In this document: piece by piece, positions 1 to 6,981 of the stretch
Position numbering within the stretch: position 1 is the stretch's first letter
Layout: the number at the start of each line of letters is the position of its first letter
DNA from: Aggregatilineales bacterium
GTDB taxonomy: Bacteria > Chloroflexota > Anaerolineae > Aggregatilineales > Ch27
DNA: 40,219 nt
Assembly: GCA_029976005.1 (NCBI GenBank)
Contig: JARKOQ010000142.1
Coordinates: forward strand, 1 to 40,219
Direction of reading: 5' to 3'
Position numbers and translations under genes: made by a program
Notes under the pieces: generated by a model
What the model saw: only the letters and a program-made list of their open reading frames with translations
Database searches by the model: none
Told to the model about the DNA's origin: nothing

Positions 1-393
1 CGCCAGCACCACGACCAGGGCCGCGAACTTCTCCAGGATGAGCTGCCAGCGCTTGAGCGGCGTGCTGAGCAGCAGGTCGAGCGTGCCGCGATCTTCCTCG
101 GCGGCGGTGATCCCCAGGCCGTAGATCACGGCCAGGATGGCAAAGATCAGCGGCGCGAACAGAAAGAAATACGTTCCCAGCATGCCGCCCGGCGAGGTGA
201 ACTCGGCTGCGTCAAAATTGCCCAGGAAGGCCTTCATGATCGGATTCTCGAACAGTTCGCTGAAGTTGCTGAACTGCTGCAGGGTTGGATAAATCACGAT
301 CACGTACAGGGCATACACCGCCATCCCGATGCCCCAGCCCAGGATCGTCCGGCGGGAATCGGTCAGTACTCTGCGAAATACCACGCCGTTCAT
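1..393 (-). CDS. ABC-2 type transporter permease (partial, N-terminal 131 residues)
   Basis: This is the membrane subunit of an ABC exporter; its 3' end lies beyond the window edge. The reading frame is open from the ATG at 393 to base 1. The visible part has a short cytoplasmic start, a hydrophobic segment around residues 18-35 (GWGIGMAVYALYVIVIYP), a soluble loop, and a second membrane segment (FFLFAPLIFAILAVIYGLG). The following AAEEDRGTLDLLLSTPLKRW stretch is typical of ABC-2 permeases. Its start lies 2 nt after the stop of the ATPase gene, so the two are translationally coupled and form one exporter. The substrate cannot be told from sequence. Confidence 0.85.
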   Translation of the reverse strand, partial: MNGVVFRRVLTDSRRTILGWGIGMAVYALYVIVIYPTLQQFSNFSELFENPIMKAFLGNFDAAEFTSPGGMLGTYFFLFAPLIFAILAVIYGLGITAAEEDRGTLDLLLSTPLKRWQLILEKFAALVVVLA

Positions 394-395
394 GG

Positions 396-1295
396 TCACT
401 TCTCCCCGTAATACTCGAGGAAGATTTCTTCCAGGCTCGGCTCTTCGTACATGAGGTCGATCACGTGATACTGGGCGGCGGTCTTGATCACTGGGTCCAG
501 CTCGCCCGTGACGCGGAAGCGGATCGAGCCGTTGGTGCTGGTCACGTCCGTCACGCCTTCCAGGCGCTCGAACAGCGCCGGATCGGCGTGGTTGGCGACC
601 TTGAGCGTCATCCAGCGGAAGCGCACCTGCTTGAGGGCCGCAATGCGCTCCACGGCCTGCAACTTGCCGCCGCGCAGGATGCCCACCCGGTCGCAGATCG
701 CCTCGACTTCCGGCAGGTTGTGCGAGGAGAGGAAGACCGTCCGGCCCTGGGCGCTGACCTCACGCATGAGTTGGTGGAAGGTTTGCTGCACCAACGGGTC
801 GAGGCCGTTGGTCGGCTCGTCGAGGATCAACAGATCGGGCTTGTGCATCAGGGCCTGGATCAGGCCCAGCTTGCGCTTCATGCCGCTGGAGCAGGCCTTG
901 ACCTTGCGGGTCATGTCCATGTCCAGGCGTTCGGCCAGCTCGCCGACGTACTTGCGGTCCACACCCCCACGCAGCCCGCCCAGGTAGTCGACGACTTCCC
1001 AGCCGGTCATGTGATTCCACAGGGCCAGCTCACCGGGCAGGTTGCCGATCCGCTCGTGGACCTTGACGCTGTCCTTGTTGGCGTCCAGGCCGAAGATGGT
1101 GGCGCTCCCGGCGGTGGGCCGGATCAGGTCGAGCAGGGTCCGGATGGTCGTGGTTTTGCCCGCGCCATTGGGGCCGAGATACCCAAAAATCTCCCCCTGG
1201 ACGACATCCAGGTGCAGATCGTTGAGCGCCTGAACCTTGCCATAATGCTTGGTCAGGCCGTTGATGTGTACGACAACGTTTTGAGTCGCGTTCAT
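396..1295 (-). CDS. ABC transporter ATP-binding protein (ABC-2 exporter, CcmA/NatA-like)
   Basis: The 299-aa ATPase energises the exporter whose permease follows 2 nt downstream. Walker A is GPNGAGKTT at residues 41-49. The signature region reads CSSGMKRKLGL rather than the usual LSGGQ, a variant common in this subfamily. Walker B and D-loop are LLILDEPTNGLD, and the switch histidine is in LSSHN. A C-terminal extension of about 80 residues (KVANHADPALFERLEG onward) matches the DUF4162-like tail of drug/lantibiotic/Na+ exporter ATPases. The promoter region contains an 18-bp palindromic operator, so the pair is probably ligand-induced. No regulator gene is adjacent in the visible sequence; it may lie beyond position 1. 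Confidence 0.93.
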   Translation of the reverse strand: MNATQNVVVHINGLTKHYGKVQALNDLHLDVVQGEIFGYLGPNGAGKTTTIRTLLDLIRPTAGSATIFGLDANKDSVKVHERIGNLPGELALWNHMTGWEVVDYLGGLRGGVDRKYVGELAERLDMDMTRKVKACSSGMKRKLGLIQALMHKPDLLILDEPTNGLDPLVQQTFHQLMREVSAQGRTVFLSSHNLPEVEAICDRVGILRGGKLQAVERIAALKQVRFRWMTLKVANHADPALFERLEGVTDVTSTNGSIRFRVTGELDPVIKTAAQYHVIDLMYEEPSLEEIFLEYYGEK

Positions 1296-1334
1296 AGAAC
1301 TTCCCCCGGATCAAAACTACATACGGACCGCCTG

Positions 1335-1376
1335 TTTTAGGTCGACCTAAAAACCCTCAGGCATACTCGCATTGTA
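1335..1376 (-). promoter_or_regulatory. Promoter and 18-bp palindromic operator of the ABC exporter
   Basis: A perfect palindrome TTTTAGGTCGACCTAAAA occupies 1335-1352. On the minus strand a -10-like TACAAT lies at 1376-1371, so the palindrome falls just downstream of the expected transcription start, about 40 nt before the ATPase ATG. That is a repressor-type geometry, typical of TetR-class control of exporters. No good -35 hexamer is visible. Confidence 0.65.
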
Positions 1377-1751
1377 GCACAATCCACGCCGAAGTCCGCC
1401 CCCCACAAATTGGGGGAGACGCCGCCCAAATCCTGTTTCAGGCCCCATATATGGGAAATGTCCACCGGCAGTCTTCAATGTGTAGATACCGACAGGTTCT
1501 CTGATATTTGTTTGTATCCAGTCCTTCGTATGGTTCCAGTTAGGAGATAAAAGGACCTGTTAATCTACTTGAAAGGATCATAATCTACTATCAATGATAG
1601 GTGTCGGAATCACCCAGAATACCGGCCGCCCTCGATGTATTCAATCGGTTTCGAAAGCGCGGTCCCCTTCCCCCTTGCTGCCTCCCGCGTCGTTCCTCTG
1701 TCGACGTGTCATCTAGCTCGTCCTGAACGTTCTACTAATGGGGGCAACCTT
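1377..1751. repeat. Non-coding stretch of lower GC with tandem operator-like repeats
   Basis: No gene is supported here. A direct repeat TAATCTACT occurs at 1561-1569 and 1581-1589, spaced 20 bp, which is about two helical turns. It is followed by the inverted repeat CTATCA-a-TGATAG at 1588-1600. These lie about 150 bp upstream of the ATG at 1752 and could bind a regulator. The base composition is visibly more AT-rich than most of the window. Confidence 0.4.
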
Positions 1752-2870
1752 ATGTCACGGTGTAGACACTGCAACCTGCCTGAGGAATACCCTGGCATCT
1801 CATTTGATTTGGATGGCGTATGCATCTTCTGCAGAACATACATTCCGCAGGCTCAGCAAATGTGGGGGAGTCAATCGGAGATCCTCTACCTAGGTCACCT
1901 TTTCAAGGACAGCAATCCGGGAGGATATGATTGTCTGGTCGCGATCAGTGGAGGACGAGACAGTTCCTTTGCGGCCTACTATGCGGTCAAGCAGATGGAT
2001 CTCAAGGTGCTAGGTTACACCCTGGACAACGGATTCATGCCGGAGGAAACCAAGCGCAATGTACGAAGGATTATCGACATTCTAGGCATCGATCATGTCT
2101 ACCACACGCCTGGTTCGATGAAACGCTACACGCCACACCTGATCAGGGCATGGATAGCCGCCCCATCCCCAGCGGCAATTCCTTTGTTCTGCACCGGTTG
2201 TCGTTCGGGCTATGAAAGTGGCATTCGCGAGATCGCCCGCCAGCATCACATCAGATTTGTGATTACCGGCGCGGGTGAGCCTCAGGAGTCATTCGCCGAG
2301 CGGTTGCTGGCCGGAGACAGTCGGGGGGGCATCATCAGTCGCAAAGACCTGATGCAGGGTTTCATTCGTGAGATCATGCATAATCCGCGCTACCTCCTCA
2401 ATCCCCGCTGCCTGGGAATGATGGCCGAAGAATTCCGGCATCGTTACCGATTGCGGGGTAAGCCCTCCTACGAGACGGCACCCGTCTTCCGTTACCTAGC
2501 ATGGAATGAAGAACTGCTGATGGATGTGATTACGAACAAGCTCGACTGGAAAGCGGGAGACCACACAAGCTCAAGCTGGCGTTCGGATTGCCAGATTCAC
2601 GTCATTCGCCAGTATCTGTACCGCGAGATGCTAGGCTTTACCAAAAACGACGATATGCTGGCTTGCCTGATCCGCGAGGGTCACATCAGCCGGGAGGAAG
2701 CGATCCAGCGGTTGGAAAGCGAAAACCAGATCTCCGAGGATTACCTGACTGAGGTGCTGGCCGGGATGGGACTGGACTTCCAAGATCTAAAAGCCGCGGT
2801 GGAGCACTACAAAGCCCGCAATCCTCGACCAACCGGGGCCACGCTCGCGAAACCCGCCCTGCAGGACTGA
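1752..2870 (+). CDS. PP-loop ATP pyrophosphatase, N-acetyl-sugar amidotransferase-like (WbpG/PseA/WbuX type)
   Basis: A 372-aa enzyme of the ATP-pyrophosphatase fold, which adenylates a substrate carbonyl before attack by ammonia or sulfur. The PP-loop SGGRDSS is at residues 66-72. An N-terminal C4-xx-C7...C24-xx-C27 cysteine set is followed later by FCTGCRSGYE and GAGEPQESF, which correspond in order to the FCTPC and GENPQ-like motifs of WbpG-type proteins. The frame is open from 1635, but the ATG at 1752 begins at the family N-terminus and has a G-rich site upstream. Known family members work with HisH/HisF-like ammonia suppliers and sit in polysaccharide clusters; neither is present here. 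GC is lower than in the flanking genes, suggesting transfer. A thiolase role (tRNA or cofactor sulfuration) is the main alternative. Confidence 0.7.
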   Translation: MSRCRHCNLPEEYPGISFDLDGVCIFCRTYIPQAQQMWGSQSEILYLGHLFKDSNPGGYDCLVAISGGRDSSFAAYYAVKQMDLKVLGYTLDNGFMPEETKRNVRRIIDILGIDHVYHTPGSMKRYTPHLIRAWIAAPSPAAIPLFCTGCRSGYESGIREIARQHHIRFVITGAGEPQESFAERLLAGDSRGGIISRKDLMQGFIREIMHNPRYLLNPRCLGMMAEEFRHRYRLRGKPSYETAPVFRYLAWNEELLMDVITNKLDWKAGDHTSSSWRSDCQIHVIRQYLYREMLGFTKNDDMLACLIREGHISREEAIQRLESENQISEDYLTEVLAGMGLDFQDLKAAVEHYKARNPRPTGATLAKPALQD

Positions 2871-2915
2871 AGCGACCGGACCAAGTTGGCCTACCTTGAG
2901 CCGATCACCCGCATC

Positions 2916-3656
2916 TCACCGTCGCCCCACGCCGACAAGGTGGACGGCGGCTGAGGGGGGCAGCAGGGCCGTGAGGCGGCGCATCAGCCAGAAGAGGGGA
3001 TCGTTGAAGGCCAGGTAGGTCGGGTCGTCGATCAGGCGCAGCGTCTCCAGCGTCAGGCCGGAGGCGCGGCACAGGGCCTCCAACTGGCGGCGCGTGTTGG
3101 CGCGGTACACCACGGGGAAGGTATCGGCCTCGGCCCGGCCGTACAGGCGCGGCACGAGCGTGGCTTGCAGGGGATGCAGGGCGCGGTTCAGCAGCGCGAT
3201 CGGGCTGTTCCGGTTGGGAGCCAGGAAGATGAAGACCCCGCCCGGCCGCAGTACGCGCGCCACCTCCCGGAAGGTGCGCGCCGGGTCGGGCAGATGCTCC
3301 AGCACCCAGGCCGAGATGACCACGTCCACCGACCCCGCCGCCAGCGGGATGGCGTCCGCCGGGGCGACCGCCCGCGCCAGGTCCGGCAGGCGGTGCTCGA
3401 CCAGCGAGGCCCAGTCCGGATCGATCCCGGCCGCCCAGTGCGGCACGTCGATCAACTGCTCCAGCGCCCCGCCCCGCCCGCAGCCCAGATCGAGGAGACG
3501 CACCGGGACGAGTCCCGCCGGTTCATGGGCCGCCGACTGGTGGGCGATCTCGGCGCGGATCAACGCCTCGTAGACGGCCGTGGCCGGCTCCCAGCCGGGC
3601 TTGAGAGCCGCGTAACGGGCGCGGTAGGCGTTCTGGCGTTCCAGGGTCAGGGGCAT
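2916..3656 (-). CDS. Class I SAM-dependent methyltransferase (Methyltransf_11)
   Basis: A 246-aa predicted methyltransferase. Motif I, which binds S-adenosylmethionine, is LLDLGCGRGG at residues 54-63. A motif II acidic turn (GIDPDW) follows, then DAIPLAAGSVDVVISAWVLEH and the post-motif VLRPGGVFIFLAPN. These define the UbiE/BioC-like Rossmann methyltransferase fold. The C-terminal third is variable and probably sets substrate, which cannot be inferred. The start at 3656 is supported by a GAGGGAA ribosome binding site 4-5 nt upstream. It converges on the PP-loop gene with a 45-nt gap and is transcribed away from acuI. Confidence 0.88.
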   Translation of the reverse strand: MPLTLERQNAYRARYAALKPGWEPATAVYEALIRAEIAHQSAAHEPAGLVPVRLLDLGCGRGGALEQLIDVPHWAAGIDPDWASLVEHRLPDLARAVAPADAIPLAAGSVDVVISAWVLEHLPDPARTFREVARVLRPGGVFIFLAPNRNSPIALLNRALHPLQATLVPRLYGRAEADTFPVVYRANTRRQLEALCRASGLTLETLRLIDDPTYLAFNDPLFWLMRRLTALLPPSAAVHLVGVGRR

Positions 3657-3740
3657 CGGGTTTCCCTCGCAGTCAGACGACGCATCGCTAATTCTAACCG
3701 CCCCGTGGCCGGACTCAAAAGGTGGATCGGTTGGCGGTTT

Positions 3741-3823
3741 GGGGTTCGTGGTTGGTGGTCAAGGCGTCATGCTCGCAGCGTGGCACAACCTGCCTGACCA
3801 CCCACCCCAAACCACGAACCCCC
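3741..3823. repeat. Imperfect long inverted repeat upstream of acuI
   Basis: An arm at 3741-3761 (GGGGTTCGTGGTT...TGGTCA) pairs with 3795-3823, whose reverse complement reads GGGGTTCGTGGTTTGGGG followed by TGGGTGGTCA. The right arm carries 7-8 extra bases. The pattern of short GGTT/GGTGG words resembles the repeat text at 21454-21480. A -10-like TACAAT lies at 3826-3831, just past the right arm and 38 nt before the acuI ATG. Confidence 0.5.
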
Positions 3824-3868
3824 TTTACAATAGAATCAGGATCCACCGTCCAGAGAAGGGAAACCGCC

Positions 3869-4867
3869 ATGCCCGTCGAAACCTTCCGCGCCGTGCTGCT
3901 GGAACAATCCGCCGAGGGCCAGGTCGAAGCCAGTTTCCGCGACCTGCCCGTGGCCGATCTGCCCGAAGGCGAGGTCCTGGTCCAGGTGGCCTACTCCAGC
4001 CTCAATTACAAGGACGGCCTGGCGATCACCGGCAAGGCCCCCATCGCACGGCGTTACCCGATGGTGGCCGGAATCGACCTGGCCGGGACGGTGATCGAAT
4101 CGAGCGTGCCGGAATTCCGCCCCGGCGACCGGGTGATCGGCACCGGCAACGAACTGGGTGAGCGCCATTGGGGCGGCTACGCCGGGCTGGCCCGTGTGCG
4201 GGCCGGATGGCTGGTGCCCTGCCCGCCGGAATTCACCCTCCAGCAGGCGATGGGCATCGGCACGGCCGGGTTCACGGCCATGCAGGCCGTGCTGGCCCTG
4301 GAAGCGCACGAGATCACCCCCGCCTCCGGCGAGATCGTCGTCACCGGGGCGGGTGGCGGCGTGGGGAGCCTGGCCGTGGCGATCCTGGCCCAGCTTGGCT
4401 ATACCGTCGCCGCGGTGACCGGCCGCCCTCAGCTCGCCGAGCGACTGCGCTGGCTGGGGGCGGCTTCGATCCTGGAGCGGGCCGAGCTGGCCGAGCCGCG
4501 CCGTCCGCTGGACAAGGCCCGCTGGGCCGGGGCGGTGGACAGCGTCGGCGGCGGGCCGCTGGCCGCGATCCTCAGCCAGACTCAGCCCGGCGGCAGCGTG
4601 GCCGCCTGCGGTCTGGCCGCCAGCCCGGAGCTGCATACGACCGTCTACCCGTTCATCCTACGCGGCGTGAACCTGCTCGGCATCTATTCGGTGATCCTCC
4701 CCCCGGAGGAGCGCGCCCGCATCTGGGGCCGGCTGGTCACGGACCTGCCCCTGGCCAAACTGGAGACGCTGATGGCCGTCGCGCCGCTGAGCGCGATCTT
4801 CGACCTCGCAGCGCGGATCGTGGCCGGGCAGATCGCGGGCCGGGTGGTGATCGACGTCTCGGCGTGA
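3869..4867 (+). CDS. acuI: MDR-family NADPH oxidoreductase, AcuI/YhdH-like (acryloyl-CoA reductase type)
   Basis: A 332-aa medium-chain dehydrogenase/reductase of the quinone-oxidoreductase branch without zinc ligands. Family marks are the N-terminal SSLNYKDGLAITGKAPIAR, the GIDLAGTV segment, the nucleotide-binding GAGGGVGSLA near residues 158-167, and VDSVGGGPLA, all characteristic of AcuI/YhdH proteins. These reduce acryloyl-CoA to propionyl-CoA with NADPH. Length matches the family. The ATG at 3869 was chosen over an upstream in-frame ATG (3722) because AAGGGA precedes it at the right distance and because the extra 49 residues look non-coding. Substrate assignment rests on family similarity only; no 3-hydroxypropionate or DMSP genes are adjacent. 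Confidence 0.85.
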   Translation: MPVETFRAVLLEQSAEGQVEASFRDLPVADLPEGEVLVQVAYSSLNYKDGLAITGKAPIARRYPMVAGIDLAGTVIESSVPEFRPGDRVIGTGNELGERHWGGYAGLARVRAGWLVPCPPEFTLQQAMGIGTAGFTAMQAVLALEAHEITPASGEIVVTGAGGGVGSLAVAILAQLGYTVAAVTGRPQLAERLRWLGAASILERAELAEPRRPLDKARWAGAVDSVGGGPLAAILSQTQPGGSVAACGLAASPELHTTVYPFILRGVNLLGIYSVILPPEERARIWGRLVTDLPLAKLETLMAVAPLSAIFDLAARIVAGQIAGRVVIDVSA

Positions 4868-4995
4868 AGGACAGCGGTCAGCTTTCGGCGGTCGGCGAAA
4901 ACACATTGGGCGTGACATTGCTCGGCGAGGGTGATGCAACGTTCCAATGCAATACGGATGGCGGCTTGCGACCAGGGGTGATCGGCGATTGACAC

Positions 4996-5113
4996 GCGTC
5001 AGGCTCCAAGCCTGACGCTGAGGAAATAAGCCCGCTGAAGGGGCTCAAAGCGACCCTGTTTTCCAGCCCCTTCAGCGAGCTTCCATTCCTCCAGCGGGAT
5101 GCTTTGAGCATCC
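4996..5113. repeat. Cluster of three perfect hairpins (REP-like or structured RNA)
   Basis: Three stem-loops follow one another. GCGTCAGGCT at 4996-5005 pairs with AGCCTGACGC at 5009-5018 around a 3-nt loop. CGCTGAAGGGGCT at 5033-5045 pairs with its exact complement at 5065-5077. GGATGC at 5097-5102 pairs with GCATCC at 5108-5113. None is followed by a T-tract. The rest of the 4868-5266 gap holds only the promoter of the next gene. The composition suggests an interspersed repeat or a small structured RNA. Confidence 0.55.
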
Positions 5114-5231
5114 AGCGATCGGGCAGCCGATCTCCTACAGCACGATAATAGCCTGCCGCTTCGACGCTTTTTCTTGTCTCTTGCCACCTGCCTCCTGCCT
5201 CCGCCGTTAGGCAATCATCAGGCGCACGCCA

Positions 5232-5266
5232 TTGTCAGATGGCCCAGGCGCGCTATAGTTAGCGCC
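5232..5266 (+). promoter_or_regulatory. Promoter of the CAP/LysM gene, probably giving a leaderless mRNA
   Basis: TTGTCA (5232-5237) and TATAGT (5254-5259) are spaced 16 bp. The start codon follows at 5267, where transcription itself should begin. No Shine-Dalgarno sequence is present between the -10 box and the ATG. Short arms GGCGC (5247-5251) and GCGCC (5262-5266) flank the -10 box. Confidence 0.6.
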
Positions 5267-6649
5267 ATGTCGCATAGAGTCCGCTTCCTGTCCACACTGC
5301 TTGCCGCCTGCCTGGTCATCGGGCTGCTGGCCCCGGCCGCGCGCCCGGCCGCCGCCCAGGACCCGGCCAGCCAGGTGATCGCCCTGGTCAACCAGCTCCG
5401 CGCCTCGCTGGGCCTCTACGCCCTGACGCCCAACTGGGCGCTGACCGCCGCCGCCCAGGGTCATGCCAACTGGATGGCCGCCAATGGGAGCTTCTCGCAT
5501 ACCGGCGAAGGCGGCTCCAGCCCGCAGAACCGCGCCAACGCAGCCGGATACCAGGGCTGGGTGGCGGAGAACATCGTCGGCGGCACCAACCTCTCTCCCC
5601 AGCAGGGCATCATCTGGTGGCAGAACAGCCCGATCCACTATGCGGGCATGACTTCCTCGCGCTACATTGAGGTCGGCGCGGGCTACGCGCGCAGCGGCGA
5701 CCAGAACATGTACGTCATGGTCTTTGGCGTCCCGTCCGACCGGCCCGTCGGCGGCAGCCAGAGCAGCGGCGGCGGAAACGCCCAGCAAGCCCCCGCCCCG
5801 GTGATCCGCACCCCTGTGGAAGTGGCCGCGCCGCGCGAGGATGGCTCGATCGTCCACGTCATCCAGATCGGCCAGACCGCCTGGGACGTCGCCGCCGCGT
5901 ACAACGTGCCCCTGGCGGACATCCTGCGCTTCAACAACCTGTCGGACGATCCGATCATCCTGCCCGGCGACGAGATCGTCGTGCGCTTCTCCGATCAGCC
6001 TACCCCCGGCCCGGCCGAGCCGCAGTATCACACCGTCGAGGCGGGCGAGACCGCCTGGACGATCGCGGCCAAATACCACATCGACCTGGGCGTGCTGCTG
6101 GCGATGAACGGCTTCGACCAGCGCCCGATCCTGCACGAAGGCGATCAGGTCATCATCGCCCTGCCGGAAGGCATGCCCATCCCACCGACCGCTCCGCCGC
6201 CCACCCCACCCAGCACCCACATCGTCCAGGAAGGGCAGACTGCCTGGGCCATCGCCCTGCGCTACGGCCTGAGCCTGGACGATCTGCTGGCGATGAACGG
6301 CCTGACCGACGCCTCCGTCCTGCTGGTCGGCACGGAGCTGACCATCCGCTGGCCCGATCCCACCGCGGCCCCCACCCCGGAGCCGAGCCTCACCCCGGCC
6401 GCGACCGAGATCGCCCTCCAACCGACGGCCTCCCCCTCGCCAACCGCCACCGAGCCGCCGCTGCCGACTCCGACGCCCAGCCCGTCCCCCACCCCGACCG
6501 CGACGCCCGCCGTCCCGGCCCTGCTCGATCTGGTGCAGACCAGCGATCCGCTGACCCTGCTCGGCGTGGGCATCGTCGGACTGGGCCTGCTGGGGCTGGG
6601 GGTGTTCGTCGGGGCCGAGGTACGCGAGCGGAGACGCAGGCGCAAGTAG
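5267..6649 (+). CDS. Secreted CAP-domain protein with three LysM repeats and a C-terminal anchor
   Basis: A 460-aa exported protein. Residues 1-31 form a Sec signal ending in ARPAAAQDP. A CAP/SCP (YkwD-like) domain spans about 35-165, with HANWMAANGSFSH, AENI and QNMYVMVFG landmarks. Three LysM domains of about 45 residues follow (starting IVHVIQIGQTAWDV, YHTVEAGETAWTI and HIVQEGQTAWAI), which bind peptidoglycan or other N-acetylglucosamine polymers. A Pro/Thr/Ser-rich linker leads to a hydrophobic segment (LLGVGIVGLGLLGLGVFVGA) and a basic tail RERRRRRK, indicating membrane anchoring. The ATG at 5267 is chosen because the signal peptide starts there. The mRNA is probably leaderless. The enzymatic role of bacterial CAP domains is not settled. 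Confidence 0.9.
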   Translation: MSHRVRFLSTLLAACLVIGLLAPAARPAAAQDPASQVIALVNQLRASLGLYALTPNWALTAAAQGHANWMAANGSFSHTGEGGSSPQNRANAAGYQGWVAENIVGGTNLSPQQGIIWWQNSPIHYAGMTSSRYIEVGAGYARSGDQNMYVMVFGVPSDRPVGGSQSSGGGNAQQAPAPVIRTPVEVAAPREDGSIVHVIQIGQTAWDVAAAYNVPLADILRFNNLSDDPIILPGDEIVVRFSDQPTPGPAEPQYHTVEAGETAWTIAAKYHIDLGVLLAMNGFDQRPILHEGDQVIIALPEGMPIPPTAPPPTPPSTHIVQEGQTAWAIALRYGLSLDDLLAMNGLTDASVLLVGTELTIRWPDPTAAPTPEPSLTPAATEIALQPTASPSPTATEPPLPTPTPSPSPTPTATPAVPALLDLVQTSDPLTLLGVGIVGLGLLGLGVFVGAEVRERRRRRK

Positions 6650-6768
6650 GTCCGCGAGGGAACGCCAGACCGTCCGGCGCGGATAGACCCGGCAATAACC
6701 GCTTGGCAGCGGCATCGAATGATTGCCGGCGGGGCGGTTGCGTCGATGCAAAGCCTCGTCGCCCCTGA

Positions 6769-6821
6769 CCCGGTCCACATCGGACCAGTGTCCGATCAAA
6801 CCGGGGCGCCGGATTATTTTT
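6769..6821 (+). terminator. Nested hairpin followed by T-rich tract
   Basis: CCCGGT (6769-6774) pairs with ACCGGG (6800-6805) around an inner stem ATCGGAC/GTCCGAT (6779-6785, 6790-6796). A T-rich run ends at 6821. It lies 120 nt beyond the CAP/LysM stop, so it may end that transcript. The rest of 6650-6981 shows no gene. Confidence 0.4.
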
Positions 6822-6880
6822 CCACATTAAAAAATTGCGCAGCATTCCCCTAAATCACTCAAACCCTATTAAAAGCGTTG

Positions 6881-6886
6881 TATAAT
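6881..6886 (+). promoter_or_regulatory. Consensus -10 box upstream of the membrane hydrolase gene
   Basis: A perfect TATAAT stands at 6881-6886 in an AT-rich stretch, without a recognisable -35 hexamer. The leader would be about 90 nt and ends in a strong AGGAGG (6968-6973) 8 nt before the ATG at 6982. Confidence 0.5.
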
Positions 6887-6981
6887 GCGACTGAGGGGGA
6901 AGTTATTGAGCTATTACAGCCCTCATTACAGCCCGGCTCTCCCCTCTGATTGGTGCGTCTTTCTTTGAGGAGGAAAGAGAG

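Noticed and set aside
1635-1751. Upstream start for the PP-loop gene
   Set aside because: The extra 39 residues do not look like protein of this family and no ribosome binding site precedes 1635; the N-terminal zinc motif starts right after the ATG at 1752.
3741-3823. Rho-independent terminator for acuI's upstream region
   Set aside because: The stem is imperfect, the loop is long, there is no T-run, and no plus-strand gene ends before it.
5174-5266. Extended N-terminus of the CAP/LysM protein
   Set aside because: The extension is read from the promoter region, and the Sec signal peptide with its basic start begins exactly at 5267.
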